NCBI GenBank assembly: GCA_900542905.1
Contig: UQPF01000003.1
Coordinates: forward strand, 62,001-126,000
Length of the DNA: 64,000 nucleotides
Reading direction: 5' to 3'
Source of the DNA: an uncultured Collinsella sp.
GTDB lineage: Bacteria; Actinomycetota; Coriobacteriia; Coriobacteriales; Coriobacteriaceae
The translations under genes and the position numbers were made by a program. Shown one piece after another: positions 32,708-41,093 of the stretch; position 1 is the first letter of the stretch; every line of letters begins with the position of its first letter. The notes beneath the pieces are model-generated. The model was not told where the DNA came from and did not search any database. It saw only the letters and a list, made by a program, of their open reading frames with translations.

Positions 32708-32752
32708 AAACAAAAAGCGCCCGCCCGCCGTTATGAGCGGACGGGCGCCCTT
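32708..32752 (-). terminator. Terminator after agaS
   Basis: On the minus strand GGGCGCCCGTCCGC pairs with GCGGGCGGGCGC and is followed by TTTTTG, 15 bases after the agaS stop, so agaS and nagA may be separate transcripts. Confidence 0.85.
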
Positions 32753-32766
32753 ACAGGGGGACGCGA

Positions 32767-33933
32767 TTAAGCGGTGAAGGGGTGAATCGTCACGCCCTTA
32801 ACCACGCGGTTGACCGTGCCGGTGGGGCTCGGCGTATCGGGCGTGTTGCCCACGCGGACGGAGTTGAGCAGGCTGATAGCCTGGGCAAACATCACGAACG
32901 GCAGAGCAAGGTAACCCTCGGGAAGTGCCTCGTAGCCCTTAAAGGTGAAGGACTCACCCTCATAGACGGTGGCACCTTCCTGCTGAACGGCGATGGTGTG
33001 CTGAGCGATCTCGTCGCCACCGATCTCGTTGAGGATGTCGATGTCGTACTGACGGGTGTAGGCGTCGTTGTTGACGAACACGAAGACGAGCGTCTTATCG
33101 TCGACGAAGGACTTAGGTCCGTGACGATAGCCCATGGAGGTGTCGTAGGAAGTAGCGACCAGACCGTGAGCGAGCTCGAGGATCTTGAGCTGGCTCTCCT
33201 GAGCAAGGCCACCGAAGGAGCCAGAACCCAAGTAGGTCACGCGGTTGAAATCGCCAGCCAGGTAATCGGCGATCTCGGGCTCACGGGAGATGACCTCCTC
33301 GCCCATCTTGGCAATCGTCTCGACCCACTCGGCCTTCTGCTCGTCAGAGGCAGTGTCGAAAATAAGGGTGGAGAGCAGGGTCATGCAGGAATAAGAACCG
33401 GTCATGGCGAAGCCCTTGTCGTTGGCGCGCGGAATGAGCAGCGTCAGCGCATTGGGATCATCGGCAGACTCGACGGCAAGCTTGCCCTCGGGAGCGCAGG
33501 TGATGTTGAGGAACTTGACGTTGTGGACGAGCTCCTTGGCAACGGCAACGGCGGCAAGGCTCTCGGGGCTGTTGCCAGAGCGGGCAAAGGAAACCACGAG
33601 CGTGGGATCCTCGGCGCGCAGGAAGTCGCGCGGGGCGCTCACGATGTCGGTCGTGGCGATGGGCTTAAAGTCGTAGAGATCAGTGTTGCCAGCGTGACGC
33701 AGGTACGGGGCGCAGGTATCGCCAACGTAGTCGGACGTACCGGCACCGGTGAAGACAACGGACAGACGACCCTCGCCCATAGCGCGAGCCTCGGCCAGGA
33801 AGGCCTCGATGGCCTCCTTGTTCTCGCGATAGATGTTGAGCGTATCACGCCAAAGCTCGGGCTGCTGAGCAATCTCGGCCGTGGTGATCTGGGCGCCGAG
33901 CTCGGTGAGCTCCTCGACACTCTTCTCGAACAT
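32767..33933 (-). CDS. agaS: AgaS-type sugar-phosphate isomerase/deaminase
   Basis: A 388-residue protein with two SIS domains. SVVFTGAGTSDYVGDTCAPY and VVSFARSGNSPESLAAVAVA form the first phosphosugar site; YLGSGSFGGLAQESQLKILE and YDTSMGYRHGPKSFVDDKTL the second. AgaS deaminates galactosamine-6-phosphate to tagatose-6-phosphate. A NagR-like operator lies 62 bp upstream. It follows the GntR gene and precedes nagA, completing GalNAc-6-P to tagatose-6-P. Confidence 0.88.
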   Translation of the reverse strand: MFEKSVEELTELGAQITTAEIAQQPELWRDTLNIYRENKEAIEAFLAEARAMGEGRLSVVFTGAGTSDYVGDTCAPYLRHAGNTDLYDFKPIATTDIVSAPRDFLRAEDPTLVVSFARSGNSPESLAAVAVAKELVHNVKFLNITCAPEGKLAVESADDPNALTLLIPRANDKGFAMTGSYSCMTLLSTLIFDTASDEQKAEWVETIAKMGEEVISREPEIADYLAGDFNRVTYLGSGSFGGLAQESQLKILELAHGLVATSYDTSMGYRHGPKSFVDDKTLVFVFVNNDAYTRQYDIDILNEIGGDEIAQHTIAVQQEGATVYEGESFTFKGYEALPEGYLALPFVMFAQAISLLNSVRVGNTPDTPSPTGTVNRVVKGVTIHPFTA

Positions 33934-33994
33934 TTCTAATACCTCTCTCTAGAAGTAATCCTCTGACGTGCAATTATACACTTCGGTTGGTTAT

Positions 33995-34008
33995 CTGGTA
34001 GTAACCAG
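33995..34008. promoter_or_regulatory. GntR/HutC (NagR-like) operator before agaS
   Basis: CTGGTAGTAACCAG is a palindrome close to the TGGT..ACCA sites of NagR/DasR-type regulators. The same word recurs at 38288-38300 before the PTS operon. Confidence 0.7.
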
Positions 34009-34047
34009 TTAAATGCAAAGAATCACCATATGGAAACGATGCGAGCA

Positions 34048-34779
34048 CTAGTTACTGCGCTGGTGGTAAACCTTGTATTTAAACTGATCGGCACGAGCAA
34101 CCGAAAGTGTGTACTCCACTACCTCGTTTGACTCGTTATACGTAGTCCTGACCAAATCGAGCACAGGCGAGCCCTCGACAATTCCCAAAAGGTGGGCATC
34201 GGTGGGACGGGCTATGCTCGCATAGAACTCCTCTTCGGCCACGCGAATCTTTTGCTGAAAGTCCTGCTCAATCACATCGTAAAGCGGCTTACGCTCCAGC
34301 AGCGATCGCTTTAGGGACAGAAATTGACGAACCGGTAGATAGCTGCGTTCGACCATCATGGGCATGTTGTCGGCAGAGCGAAGACGCTTGAGCTTAAAAA
34401 TGCGATCACCGATGCGCAATCCCATATGCTCGGCCAGATTCTTATCGGCCTCCATCTCGCAAAACTCGAGAATCGTGGTCTCGGGTTCTCGACCCATCGC
34501 GCGCATCTGCTCGGTAAAGCTGTAGGACTGCATAAGATTGGTTGCTTTTGCCGAACGGTCGGTCACAAAGGTACCGCGACCGTGCTGCCGAACCACCAGT
34601 CCTAAACGCTCCAGTTCCTGCAGAGCCAGGCGTACCGTAGTGCGCGAGAGACCATAGCGCTCCGAAAGTTCGCGCTCGGAAGGAATCATGTCACCGGCGC
34701 GATATTCATGGTCAATCTTTTCGGTCAGAATATCGACCAGCTGATCGTACAGCGGTTGCTTACGCGCTCCGATCGCCAT
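34048..34779 (-). CDS. GntR-family regulator, HutC/NagR subfamily
   Basis: A 243-residue repressor: winged helix (PLYDQLVDILTEKIDHEYRA, PSERELSERYGLSRTTVRLA, HGRGTFV) and a C-terminal UTRA effector domain (MMVERSYLPVRQFLSL, SPVLDLVRTTYNESNEVVEY). Members of this subfamily sense amino-sugar phosphates. It sits between the PTS operon and agaS, both of which have the CTGGTAGTAACCA operator, so it is the probable regulator of the whole locus. Confidence 0.88.
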   Translation of the reverse strand: MAIGARKQPLYDQLVDILTEKIDHEYRAGDMIPSERELSERYGLSRTTVRLALQELERLGLVVRQHGRGTFVTDRSAKATNLMQSYSFTEQMRAMGREPETTILEFCEMEADKNLAEHMGLRIGDRIFKLKRLRSADNMPMMVERSYLPVRQFLSLKRSLLERKPLYDVIEQDFQQKIRVAEEEFYASIARPTDAHLLGIVEGSPVLDLVRTTYNESNEVVEYTLSVARADQFKYKVYHQRSN

Positions 34780-34861
34780 CCTATCCTCCCTTTTGCTCGA
34801 ATTCGGCTAACTACCTAGGGTGTTATGCATTATCTGTCTGCCACACCCGAATCATTAAGAA

Positions 34862-34900
34862 AACAAAAGCCGCGCGCTCTTTCGAGCACGCGGCTTTTAA
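34862..34900. terminator. Terminator between EIID and the GntR gene
   Basis: AAAAGCCGCGCGCTC pairs with GAGCACGCGGCTTTT around TTTC; A/T-rich on both flanks. It ends the PTS operon. Confidence 0.85.
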
Positions 34901-34964
34901 CATACACATGGCTTAAGGGGTCGGGGTGTGAGCCGCGTAGGGACACACCCCTCAAGCTAGAGCC

Positions 34965-36047
34965 TTACCAGATGCTCGGCCAGAGACCAAGCGGGCCAGC
35001 GCCCAGGATGCCAAGGACGAAGAGCAGGAGAATGCCCTTGGTCGGGGTCCAGCTGTGCTTAGCGAACATGTAGTAAAGCAGCAGCGTAAGCATAAGCGGG
35101 ACGAGCTTCGGGACGATGGTGTTGAGGGTGTCGGCAACAGAGAAGTTGACCGGATCCTCGGTAACGGTGCCGTAGGTCACGGACTCCATGCCGTTACCCA
35201 GATCGGTGACGCCGCACTCGACAGCGTTGCCGTCGGCATCGGAAGCGGTAAGGGCGTTGCCGTCCTTATCGGTCATGGCGATGGTACCGGCCTCAGCGGT
35301 CTCGGTATCGATGCCCTCCATACCGGTGAAGTTCTCGGCCTCCTTCTCGGAGACGATCACGGTAGTAGCGGAGAGACCACGGGTGGTGCCGTTGGGGATC
35401 TGGAGGTTGATCTGGGTGCCACCCATGGTGACGACCAGGCAACCGACGACGAAGACGCCCATGATGGAAGCGGCACGCGTGAAGGCCTGCATGTTGGCGG
35501 TCAGAGCGTCAATAGCGCTGGTGCCAAGCTTGTAGGACCAGTTCATGAGCCAGAAGCGCAGAGCGAACTGGACGACGTTGAAGATCACCAGGAAGATGAT
35601 CGGTGCAGCGGCGTTGCCGTTGATGGCCATGTTGGAGGTGATGCCGGCCGTGATAGGCACGAGCGTCAGCCAGAACAGGGCGTCACCGATACCACCGAGC
35701 GGGCCCATTGCGGCGACGCGGACGGCGCGGATCGTGGGGATGTCAACCTTGTTCTGCTCGAGCGAAAGCACGATGCCCATAACAAAGGTGACAAGGAACG
35801 GGTGGGTGTTGAAGAACTCCAGGTTGTGGCTCATGGAAGCCGCGAGGTCGTTCTTGTTGGTGTGGATCTTCTCCAGACCGGGGATGATGGAGTAAAGCCA
35901 GCCAGCGGCCTGCATGCGCTCGTAGTTGAACGATGCCTGCAGGAAGCAGGAGCGCCAAGCCATCTTGTTGAGGGTCTTCTGGTCGAGCTGCGGAGCAGGA
36001 GTGAGATCCTCGTAGTGCTCCGGGATCACATACTCATTAGATGCCAT
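34965..36047 (-). CDS. agaD: Mannose-family PTS EIID component
   Basis: A 360-residue membrane subunit that works with EIIC to translocate the sugar. Family marks: AWRSCFLQASFNYERMQAAG, THPFLVTFVMGIVLSLEQNK, GPLGGIGDALFWLTLVPI and the C-terminal membrane anchor. An insertion of about 90 residues (225-315, ATTVIVSEKEAENFTGM to VTYGTVTEDPV) looks extracytoplasmic and is longer than in E. coli AgaD. It overlaps the EIIC gene by 11 bases; GGAGG precedes the ATG at 36047. Confidence 0.88.
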   Translation of the reverse strand: MASNEYVIPEHYEDLTPAPQLDQKTLNKMAWRSCFLQASFNYERMQAAGWLYSIIPGLEKIHTNKNDLAASMSHNLEFFNTHPFLVTFVMGIVLSLEQNKVDIPTIRAVRVAAMGPLGGIGDALFWLTLVPITAGITSNMAINGNAAAPIIFLVIFNVVQFALRFWLMNWSYKLGTSAIDALTANMQAFTRAASIMGVFVVGCLVVTMGGTQINLQIPNGTTRGLSATTVIVSEKEAENFTGMEGIDTETAEAGTIAMTDKDGNALTASDADGNAVECGVTDLGNGMESVTYGTVTEDPVNFSVADTLNTIVPKLVPLMLTLLLYYMFAKHSWTPTKGILLLFVLGILGAGPLGLWPSIW

Positions 36048-36837
36048 CTTCGAAGTCACCTCCGTCAGAAACAGCTGCACCCTTCAGCTCGGTCTGCTGC
36101 TGGAAGTCCCAGAAAGCGATGCCGAAGCCGATGAGAGCGAGGATGAGCAGAGCAGGGGTTGCCAGCGAATCGTTGGCAACGGTGATGAGCGCGAGGCCAA
36201 AGCCCATGAGGAAGAAGCCCCACATATCGCGGTTCATCATAACCTTGAGCAGGACGGCGAAGCCGACGAAGCGCATCATGCCGCCTGCAGCGGAGAGACC
36301 GGTCTGCAGCCAAGTCGGGATGGCAGAAGCGATGGTCTGACCGATGGTAGCGCCAGCGATGAAGAACAGGGTGACGACGACAGCGAAGATCAGGCCGAGC
36401 AGAGCCATGGCGAAGTAGTTCAGGCGCTCGATGCCCTTGGTGTCCGCGTTGTGAGCCATGTTATCGGCCGTGGACATAAGCGGGGACATAAGCGTGAAGA
36501 CCAGGGTAACGCCAAGCTGGCCAAGCAGAGCGAACGGAATGGCGAGGCCGACTGCCGCGTTGGGCTCGAGGCCCGTGGCGATAGCGAGAATGGCTGCCAT
36601 GATGCCGCCGATGACGGCGTTAGGCGGCTGAGCACCTCCGATCGGCATGTTGCCGATCGTCATGAGCTGATAGGTACCACCCACGAGAAGACCGGTGTTA
36701 AGGTCGCCAAGGATAAGACCGATGACGGCGCCGGTGACGATGGGCTGATAGAGAGACTCGAGGAAGTCAAACTGGTCGATTGCCGCGATGAACGTGACGA
36801 CGAAGACCAGAGCGATCTGGATGATCGAGTATTCCAT
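36037..36837 (-). CDS. agaC: Mannose-family PTS EIIC component
   Basis: A 266-residue permease subunit with about seven membrane segments. YQPIVTGAVIGLILGDLNTG, GGTYQLMTIGNMPIGGAQPP and LEPNAAVGLAIPFALLGQLG are the sugar-binding-region motifs of this family. RBS AAAGGAGGAG precedes the ATG. Fourth gene of the EIIA-YajC-EIIB-EIIC-EIID operon. Substrate is inferred as GalNAc or galactosamine from AgaS. Confidence 0.9.
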   Translation of the reverse strand: MEYSIIQIALVFVVTFIAAIDQFDFLESLYQPIVTGAVIGLILGDLNTGLLVGGTYQLMTIGNMPIGGAQPPNAVIGGIMAAILAIATGLEPNAAVGLAIPFALLGQLGVTLVFTLMSPLMSTADNMAHNADTKGIERLNYFAMALLGLIFAVVVTLFFIAGATIGQTIASAIPTWLQTGLSAAGGMMRFVGFAVLLKVMMNRDMWGFFLMGFGLALITVANDSLATPALLILALIGFGIAFWDFQQQTELKGAAVSDGGDFEDGI

Positions 36838-36927
36838 CTTGCTCCTCCTTTCAAAATGTATGTACGCACTTTGGATTTCACGTACAGAACGTCAGGGTTT
36901 CACTCCTGACAACGTGGATCACGAGGA

Positions 36928-37410
36928 TTACGAGAAGAGCTTGCTCGTGTCCTCAACAGGCGTGCTCGGAACGCGCCTGATCTCCAACTCCACCCCCAAT
37001 TCCTGCAGCTCTTTAAACGCAGCGACATCCTCGTCGTTAACTGCGACGGAGGTGGCGACTTGGCGCTTTCCTTCCGACATGTGCATGTTGCCGATGTTTA
37101 CCTTCTTTATAGGCACACCGCCCTTGACGAGCGTAAGCACGTCTTCCGGTGTTTCGGCCACGATGAAGATCTTCTGGCGCGGGCTCGCCTTGCCAATGAC
37201 GTCGATGGTCTTCTGCAGAGAGAAGAAACGCGTAGCGACGCCGGCGGGAGCGGCCATCTTCATGAGGTTCTGGCGCATGGTGTTGGACGCCACGTCGTCG
37301 TTGGCGACGAGGATGAGGTTGGAGCCCAGGGTGGAGTTCCACTGGGTGGCAACCTGACCATGAACCAGTCGGTTATCGATGCGGGTAAGAAGAATGTTGG
37401 GTTCTGCCAT
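36928..37410 (-). CDS. agaB: Mannose-family PTS EIIB component
   Basis: A 160-residue cytoplasmic phosphocarrier. The phosphorylated histidine is H17 in RIDNRLVHGQV; TRFFSLQKTIDVIGKASPRQ and LVKGGVPIKKVNIGNMH follow the family pattern. It takes phosphate from EIIA (37728) and gives it to the incoming sugar. The paralogue at 12071 has tyrosine in place of this histidine. About 90 bp separate it from EIIC. Confidence 0.92.
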   Translation of the reverse strand: MAEPNILLTRIDNRLVHGQVATQWNSTLGSNLILVANDDVASNTMRQNLMKMAAPAGVATRFFSLQKTIDVIGKASPRQKIFIVAETPEDVLTLVKGGVPIKKVNIGNMHMSEGKRQVATSVAVNDEDVAAFKELQELGVELEIRRVPSTPVEDTSKLFS

Positions 37411-37446
37411 GTTGATCAGCTTCCTTTCGTTATTTGCTGACGACAG

Positions 37447-37728
37447 TTACTTGATCTCCTGAATCGCGTAACGCGAAACATCTACGACGGCTCCGGATCG
37501 GACTTTGATCTGGACCTTCTCGCCTTCGATGCCTTTGACGGTTCCGTAGATACCGCCGGCGAAAAGAACCTCTTGACCCGGCTTGAGCTCGGTGTGCAGC
37601 TCCTTGAAGTACTTCTGCTTCTTCTTCATGTTGATTTGCGACCAGATGGTGTAAATCAAGCCCATGATGACAAGCAGGCCTAAAAGGGCGACCGAGGAGC
37701 TCAGGACGTTGGCTCCGAAATCGGCCAT
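37447..37728 (-). CDS. YajC-like protein within the PTS operon
   Basis: A 93-residue protein with one N-terminal membrane segment (about 10-30) and the YajC cytoplasmic part (YFKELHTELKPGQEVLFAGG, then IYGTVKGIEGEKVQIKV). YajC is a Sec accessory subunit, but YajC-like genes are also found in mannose-family PTS operons of streptococci. Its start overlaps the EIIA stop by one base (TAATG), so it is a genuine operon member. Confidence 0.85.
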   Translation of the reverse strand: MADFGANVLSSSVALLGLLVIMGLIYTIWSQINMKKKQKYFKELHTELKPGQEVLFAGGIYGTVKGIEGEKVQIKVRSGAVVDVSRYAIQEIK

Positions 37729-38171
37729 TAGATGCCGTCCTCGTCGCCGAAGATATCCTCTTCCTCGGAGCCGGCAACGGATGCGACCGTCTGGGCGGTG
37801 ACGCCCGTCTGTCCAACGGTCACGGCCTGCTCGCCAAGCTCGGCGAGCGTGGCATTGCCTCGGAGGAACAGAAGCTCAATAACCATGGGAAGGTTGGTGC
37901 CAGTCAGAACCTCGACGTTGTCGACATCCTGGGCAATCATCATCGACTGGTTGAACGGGGTGCCGCCAAGCAGGTCGGTAAAGACGAGCACGCCATCGCA
38001 CTCCTCGCGCATGGCGGTAATAGCGGCGCGGAGATCCTCACCGTAGGATGCGGCCTGGTCGCCCTCAAAAGGAACGACGGTAAAAGCAGGCTGGTCGCCG
38101 GCAACCATCGCGATAGCGCTTGCAAGGCCGGGTGCGAACTGTCCATGACCGGTAAGAATAAAGCCAACCAT
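37728..38171 (-). CDS. agaF: Mannose-family PTS EIIA component
   Basis: A 147-residue cytoplasmic protein. The phosphohistidine is H9 in VGFILTGHGQFAPG; VLVFTDLLGGTPFNQSMMIA and VEVLTGTNLPMVIELL are the other conserved strands. It accepts phosphate from HPr and passes it to EIIB. First gene of the PTS operon, preceded by NagR-like operators about 115 bp upstream. The acidic tail (GSEEEDIFGDEDGI) is longer than usual. Confidence 0.92.
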   Translation of the reverse strand: MVGFILTGHGQFAPGLASAIAMVAGDQPAFTVVPFEGDQAASYGEDLRAAITAMREECDGVLVFTDLLGGTPFNQSMMIAQDVDNVEVLTGTNLPMVIELLFLRGNATLAELGEQAVTVGQTGVTAQTVASVAGSEEEDIFGDEDGI

Positions 38172-38874
38172 TCAAATTTCCCTTCCGAAGGTGTGTACAA
38201 TCTGAGTCCGATGATTTTCGGAAGCCAGCGGGCGCTCGCCCTTAAAGCTTCTTGGAAAGCGTTCTTTGAAGACCAGTGGTTTCTAAACTGGTAGTAACCA
38301 CGTGACGTGTTGTTGTCACTATATCACCCCAGAAGAGGTCGCTTTCCTTGATTCATACGGTAAAACGTTTTTGCACCGCTCACGGTGATAAATCGACCGT
38401 TTACCGGTCGTTAACACTTCTACCTGCGGTTTTGAAACCGTTTCGAAATGCTATGGCAAAAGATCGGATCTTTTCCTGTGTCTAAACAACGCAGGGCGGC
38501 TAAAAATAGCGTGAAGAAAAATTGCAGGTCATTGTGAAGATATGTGAATTGGTCTTTTTGACTTAATACCAGTTAGAACCAGTTTTGAGATTATCGGTGA
38601 ACGGTAGTTTTCGACCGTTCACCGGTTACTTGCAATCGTTTGCAGTTGTTTTCCCAGATGAATTAGGGAAGCGCGATGGAGCGCTTGCGCGATCACGGGA
38701 AGTTTTTGGCATTTGTCCTCATCCCCCGAACGCCAAACTCCGGCATCCAAAATGAGCTAATAGCTCACGCTAATCGTTTTCAATCATTACTTACTCAGTA
38801 TACGTAATTATTTATCGTTTATCGTTAATTTTGATATGATACAAGTATCATCCAAAACGCCGATTGGAGAGGTT
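38172..38874. promoter_or_regulatory. Long regulatory gap upstream of the PTS operon
   Basis: About 700 bp without a gene. It holds CTGGTAGTAACCA (38288-38300) preceded by ACCAGTGGT, a tandem ACCAGTTAGAACCAGTT (about 38569-38585), the palindromes GACCGTTTACCGGTC (38395-38409) and CACCGCTCACGGTG (38374-38387), and CGGTGAACGGT with its inverse (38595-38605, 38614-38624). Two operator classes therefore overlap here: one for the GntR regulator and one shared with the lac locus. Confidence 0.6.
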
Positions 38875-39513
38875 ATGGTCCACCGAAACGCATCTATATC
38901 GAATGAAACCATCAGCCGCGAACAGACGATAGCCAAACTGAGGAAGCTCGCTCGCATCTGCAAATGGGCCACAATCTGCATTACCACAGCGCTCGCTCTG
39001 GGACTCCTCGCAGTCATTGCGATTGACCTTCTACTTATATTGCCCGGCCTCTCCCAAGGGTCGTGCCTCCAATCCGTAGAACTTCAAGCCGGCGAAGGGC
39101 CGTGCCTGGCTATTGTCGGTACCGATGCGCAGGCCCCACTTATGCTCGTCGCACACGATGGCCACACTGCCATAGGGAGCCTCTTGATAACATGCCTCGC
39201 GCTTACCATCGCGATAAGCGTGCGCAGGCTTTTCTTCAACATTGAAAAGGAAGGCAGGCCCTTTGACCTTGAATGTAACCAGACACTTCGTCGAGTAGGA
39301 CATTTATTCCTTATCGGCGGCGTTGCCGTGAGGCTTCTTGGTGCCGTAATCACGGGAATGATACTCTTAGGATTTGGCGGCAGCTTTACGGATGCGTTCG
39401 CCGGCCAGTTATTCGAGCCCTCCATGCTCTTTGCAGGCCTGATTATTTGCCTGATTGCCAGCATCTTCCGCTACGGGTATATCCTGCAAAAACAAGATGA
39501 CGAGTTGCTCTAG
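38875..39513 (+). CDS. DUF2975-type membrane protein
   Basis: A 212-residue protein with four predicted membrane segments (about 28-58, 88-110, 140-165, 180-200), a layout typical of DUF2975 proteins. GGAGAGG immediately precedes the ATG at 38875. It is followed nine bases later by a small Cro/CI-type regulator, the common pairing for this family. Function unknown; the pair may sense an envelope or cell state. Confidence 0.7.
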   Translation: MVHRNASISNETISREQTIAKLRKLARICKWATICITTALALGLLAVIAIDLLLILPGLSQGSCLQSVELQAGEGPCLAIVGTDAQAPLMLVAHDGHTAIGSLLITCLALTIAISVRRLFFNIEKEGRPFDLECNQTLRRVGHLFLIGGVAVRLLGAVITGMILLGFGGSFTDAFAGQLFEPSMLFAGLIICLIASIFRYGYILQKQDDELL

Positions 39514-39522
39514 GAGGAATCC

Positions 39523-39759
39523 ATGATTATTCTGCGGCTTGACCGCATGCTCGCCGAACGCAAGATCTCATCCAAAGAGCTTGCGGAACGCGTGGGCATC
39601 TCCCAGGTCAATATGTCACGCATTAAGACGGGCAAGGTTTCTGCCATACGTTTTTCAACTCTTGACGCGATATGTCGGGCACTCGACTGCCAACCGGGCG
39701 ATGTACTGGAATATATGCCTGACGATGAAGCCGATAACCTTTTTGGACGTAAAGATTGA
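39523..39759 (+). CDS. Small Cro/CI-type (XRE) regulator
   Basis: A 78-residue single-domain helix-turn-helix protein: LDRMLAERKISSKELAERVG, ISQVNMSRIKTGKVSAIRFS, LDAICRALDCQPGDVLEY. This is the short family that accompanies DUF2975 genes. RBS GGAGG precedes the ATG. Confidence 0.88.
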   Translation: MIILRLDRMLAERKISSKELAERVGISQVNMSRIKTGKVSAIRFSTLDAICRALDCQPGDVLEYMPDDEADNLFGRKD

Positions 39760-39792
39760 TAGGCATAATTTAGCCACCAGCGCCTAAACGCA

Positions 39793-39830
39793 AATAGCCC
39801 GCTAGAACAACATCCGTTCTAGCGGGCTTA
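39793..39830. terminator. Bidirectional terminator
   Basis: AATAGCCCGCTAGAAC pairs with GTTCTAGCGGGCTTATT, between convergent genes. Confidence 0.85.
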
Positions 39831-39872
39831 TTCAGATATTTCGGTTACGCGCTCGGCGGCTCAGACAGATCT

Positions 39873-40967
39873 TTATGCAAACAGACCATAGATGCTGATG
39901 TTGGCCTTGGCATACAGGCCGTTAGCATACTCGGTCCACTTGGAGCTGGCGCTCGAAGCCTGCGAAGAGTACTGCTGGTAGGCGGTGTAATAGGCGGTCA
40001 TGGCCTGCTTGTAGGTAGCGCTATCAGCCGTAAAGGCATCGTCAGCGAAGGCCTTAGCGTAGGTGCTATCGGCGTCCTTCCAGGTGCCCTTTTCGCTATC
40101 CCACTCGTCGCCGGCAAGTTTGATGATGTAATCGGCGTAGTCCTTGCTCGCGGTCTCCTCGTTGCCGTCAGCAGGCTCGGTCGGGGCGGTCGGCATGCTT
40201 GCGGAGCTATCGCCCACCTTCTTCTTGTAGAGCTTCTGCAGCGTCGCGGACTGGCGGACGATCTGCTTGGCCTGGTCCTTGGACACGCCATACTGCGTGG
40301 CCATGGTCTTGTAGTCCGAAGTGCCGATGGATTCCTCGGCGTACTGCTTCATCTCCTTAGAGGAGACGGTAATGCCCTCGTCCTCGGCAGCGTCGAGCAG
40401 GATCTTGTTGCGCACGTAGGACAGGATGACGTCGGCAGAAGGAGCGGTGTAGTTGCCATCGCTATCCTTGACGGTGTCGAGGCTGTACTGGCTCTCGATG
40501 GCCTCGCGCGCGGTGATGTCGCTCTTCTTGCCGTTGTAGCTATAGCTTGCCACGGTCGAATCGAGCTGGTCCTCGGTCAGGGTCGACGAGCCGACACCCT
40601 TGCCGCCAAAGCCGCCATTGCCAATAAAGAAGCCGACCACGGCGGCGATCACGACGGCAACCACAAAGGCGGCAATCATCGTCTTCTTGTGCCTGGATGC
40701 ATGGTCGTCTTCATCGGAACCCAGAATATCGTCGTCCTCATCCTGGGCCTCGGGCATCAGATTCTCGTCAGCGGCATCCGCGGCAATCTGAGCCTCCAGT
40801 CGGGCGTCCTCCTCCTCGGCCGTCGTGCCGGCGGCAATGTGCTCGGCAGACGTACCGGCGACCAGATCGATCTTCTCGTCCTCGTCACCGTCGGGGCCTT
40901 CGCCGCGCTCGATGATCTGGATGCCGTCGATCTCGTCCTTCTCGTCCTTCTTTTGAATCAGACCCAT
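39873..40967 (-). CDS. Membrane-anchored SurA-like protein
   Basis: A 364-residue protein. Residues 1-92 are highly acidic and cytoplasmic, one membrane segment follows (about 95-115, TMIAAFVVAVVIAAVVGFFI), then an outside domain with a SurA/foldase-like N-terminal pattern (DVILSYVRNKILLDAAEDEG, ITVSSKEMKQYAEESIG). No parvulin catalytic domain is evident, so it may be a chaperone-type remnant. The acidic cytoplasmic tail is unusual. Confidence 0.6.
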   Translation of the reverse strand: MGLIQKKDEKDEIDGIQIIERGEGPDGDEDEKIDLVAGTSAEHIAAGTTAEEEDARLEAQIAADAADENLMPEAQDEDDDILGSDEDDHASRHKKTMIAAFVVAVVIAAVVGFFIGNGGFGGKGVGSSTLTEDQLDSTVASYSYNGKKSDITAREAIESQYSLDTVKDSDGNYTAPSADVILSYVRNKILLDAAEDEGITVSSKEMKQYAEESIGTSDYKTMATQYGVSKDQAKQIVRQSATLQKLYKKKVGDSSASMPTAPTEPADGNEETASKDYADYIIKLAGDEWDSEKGTWKDADSTYAKAFADDAFTADSATYKQAMTAYYTAYQQYSSQASSASSKWTEYANGLYAKANISIYGLFA

Positions 40968-41005
40968 ATCAGTTACTCCTTGTTAGGAAACATAGTCTTC
41001 AATAG

Positions 41006-41034
41006 AATACGCCCGACAGAGTGCCGGGCGTATT
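41006..41034. terminator. Terminator after isocitrate dehydrogenase gene
   Basis: AATACGCCCG pairs with CGGGCGTATT; the minus-strand transcript from 42179 ends here. Confidence 0.75.
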
Positions 41035-41093
41035 GATTCTTAGGTTATACGCAAACACTTAAGTACTATTTAGGCGTTTGCAGCCTGCATGTC

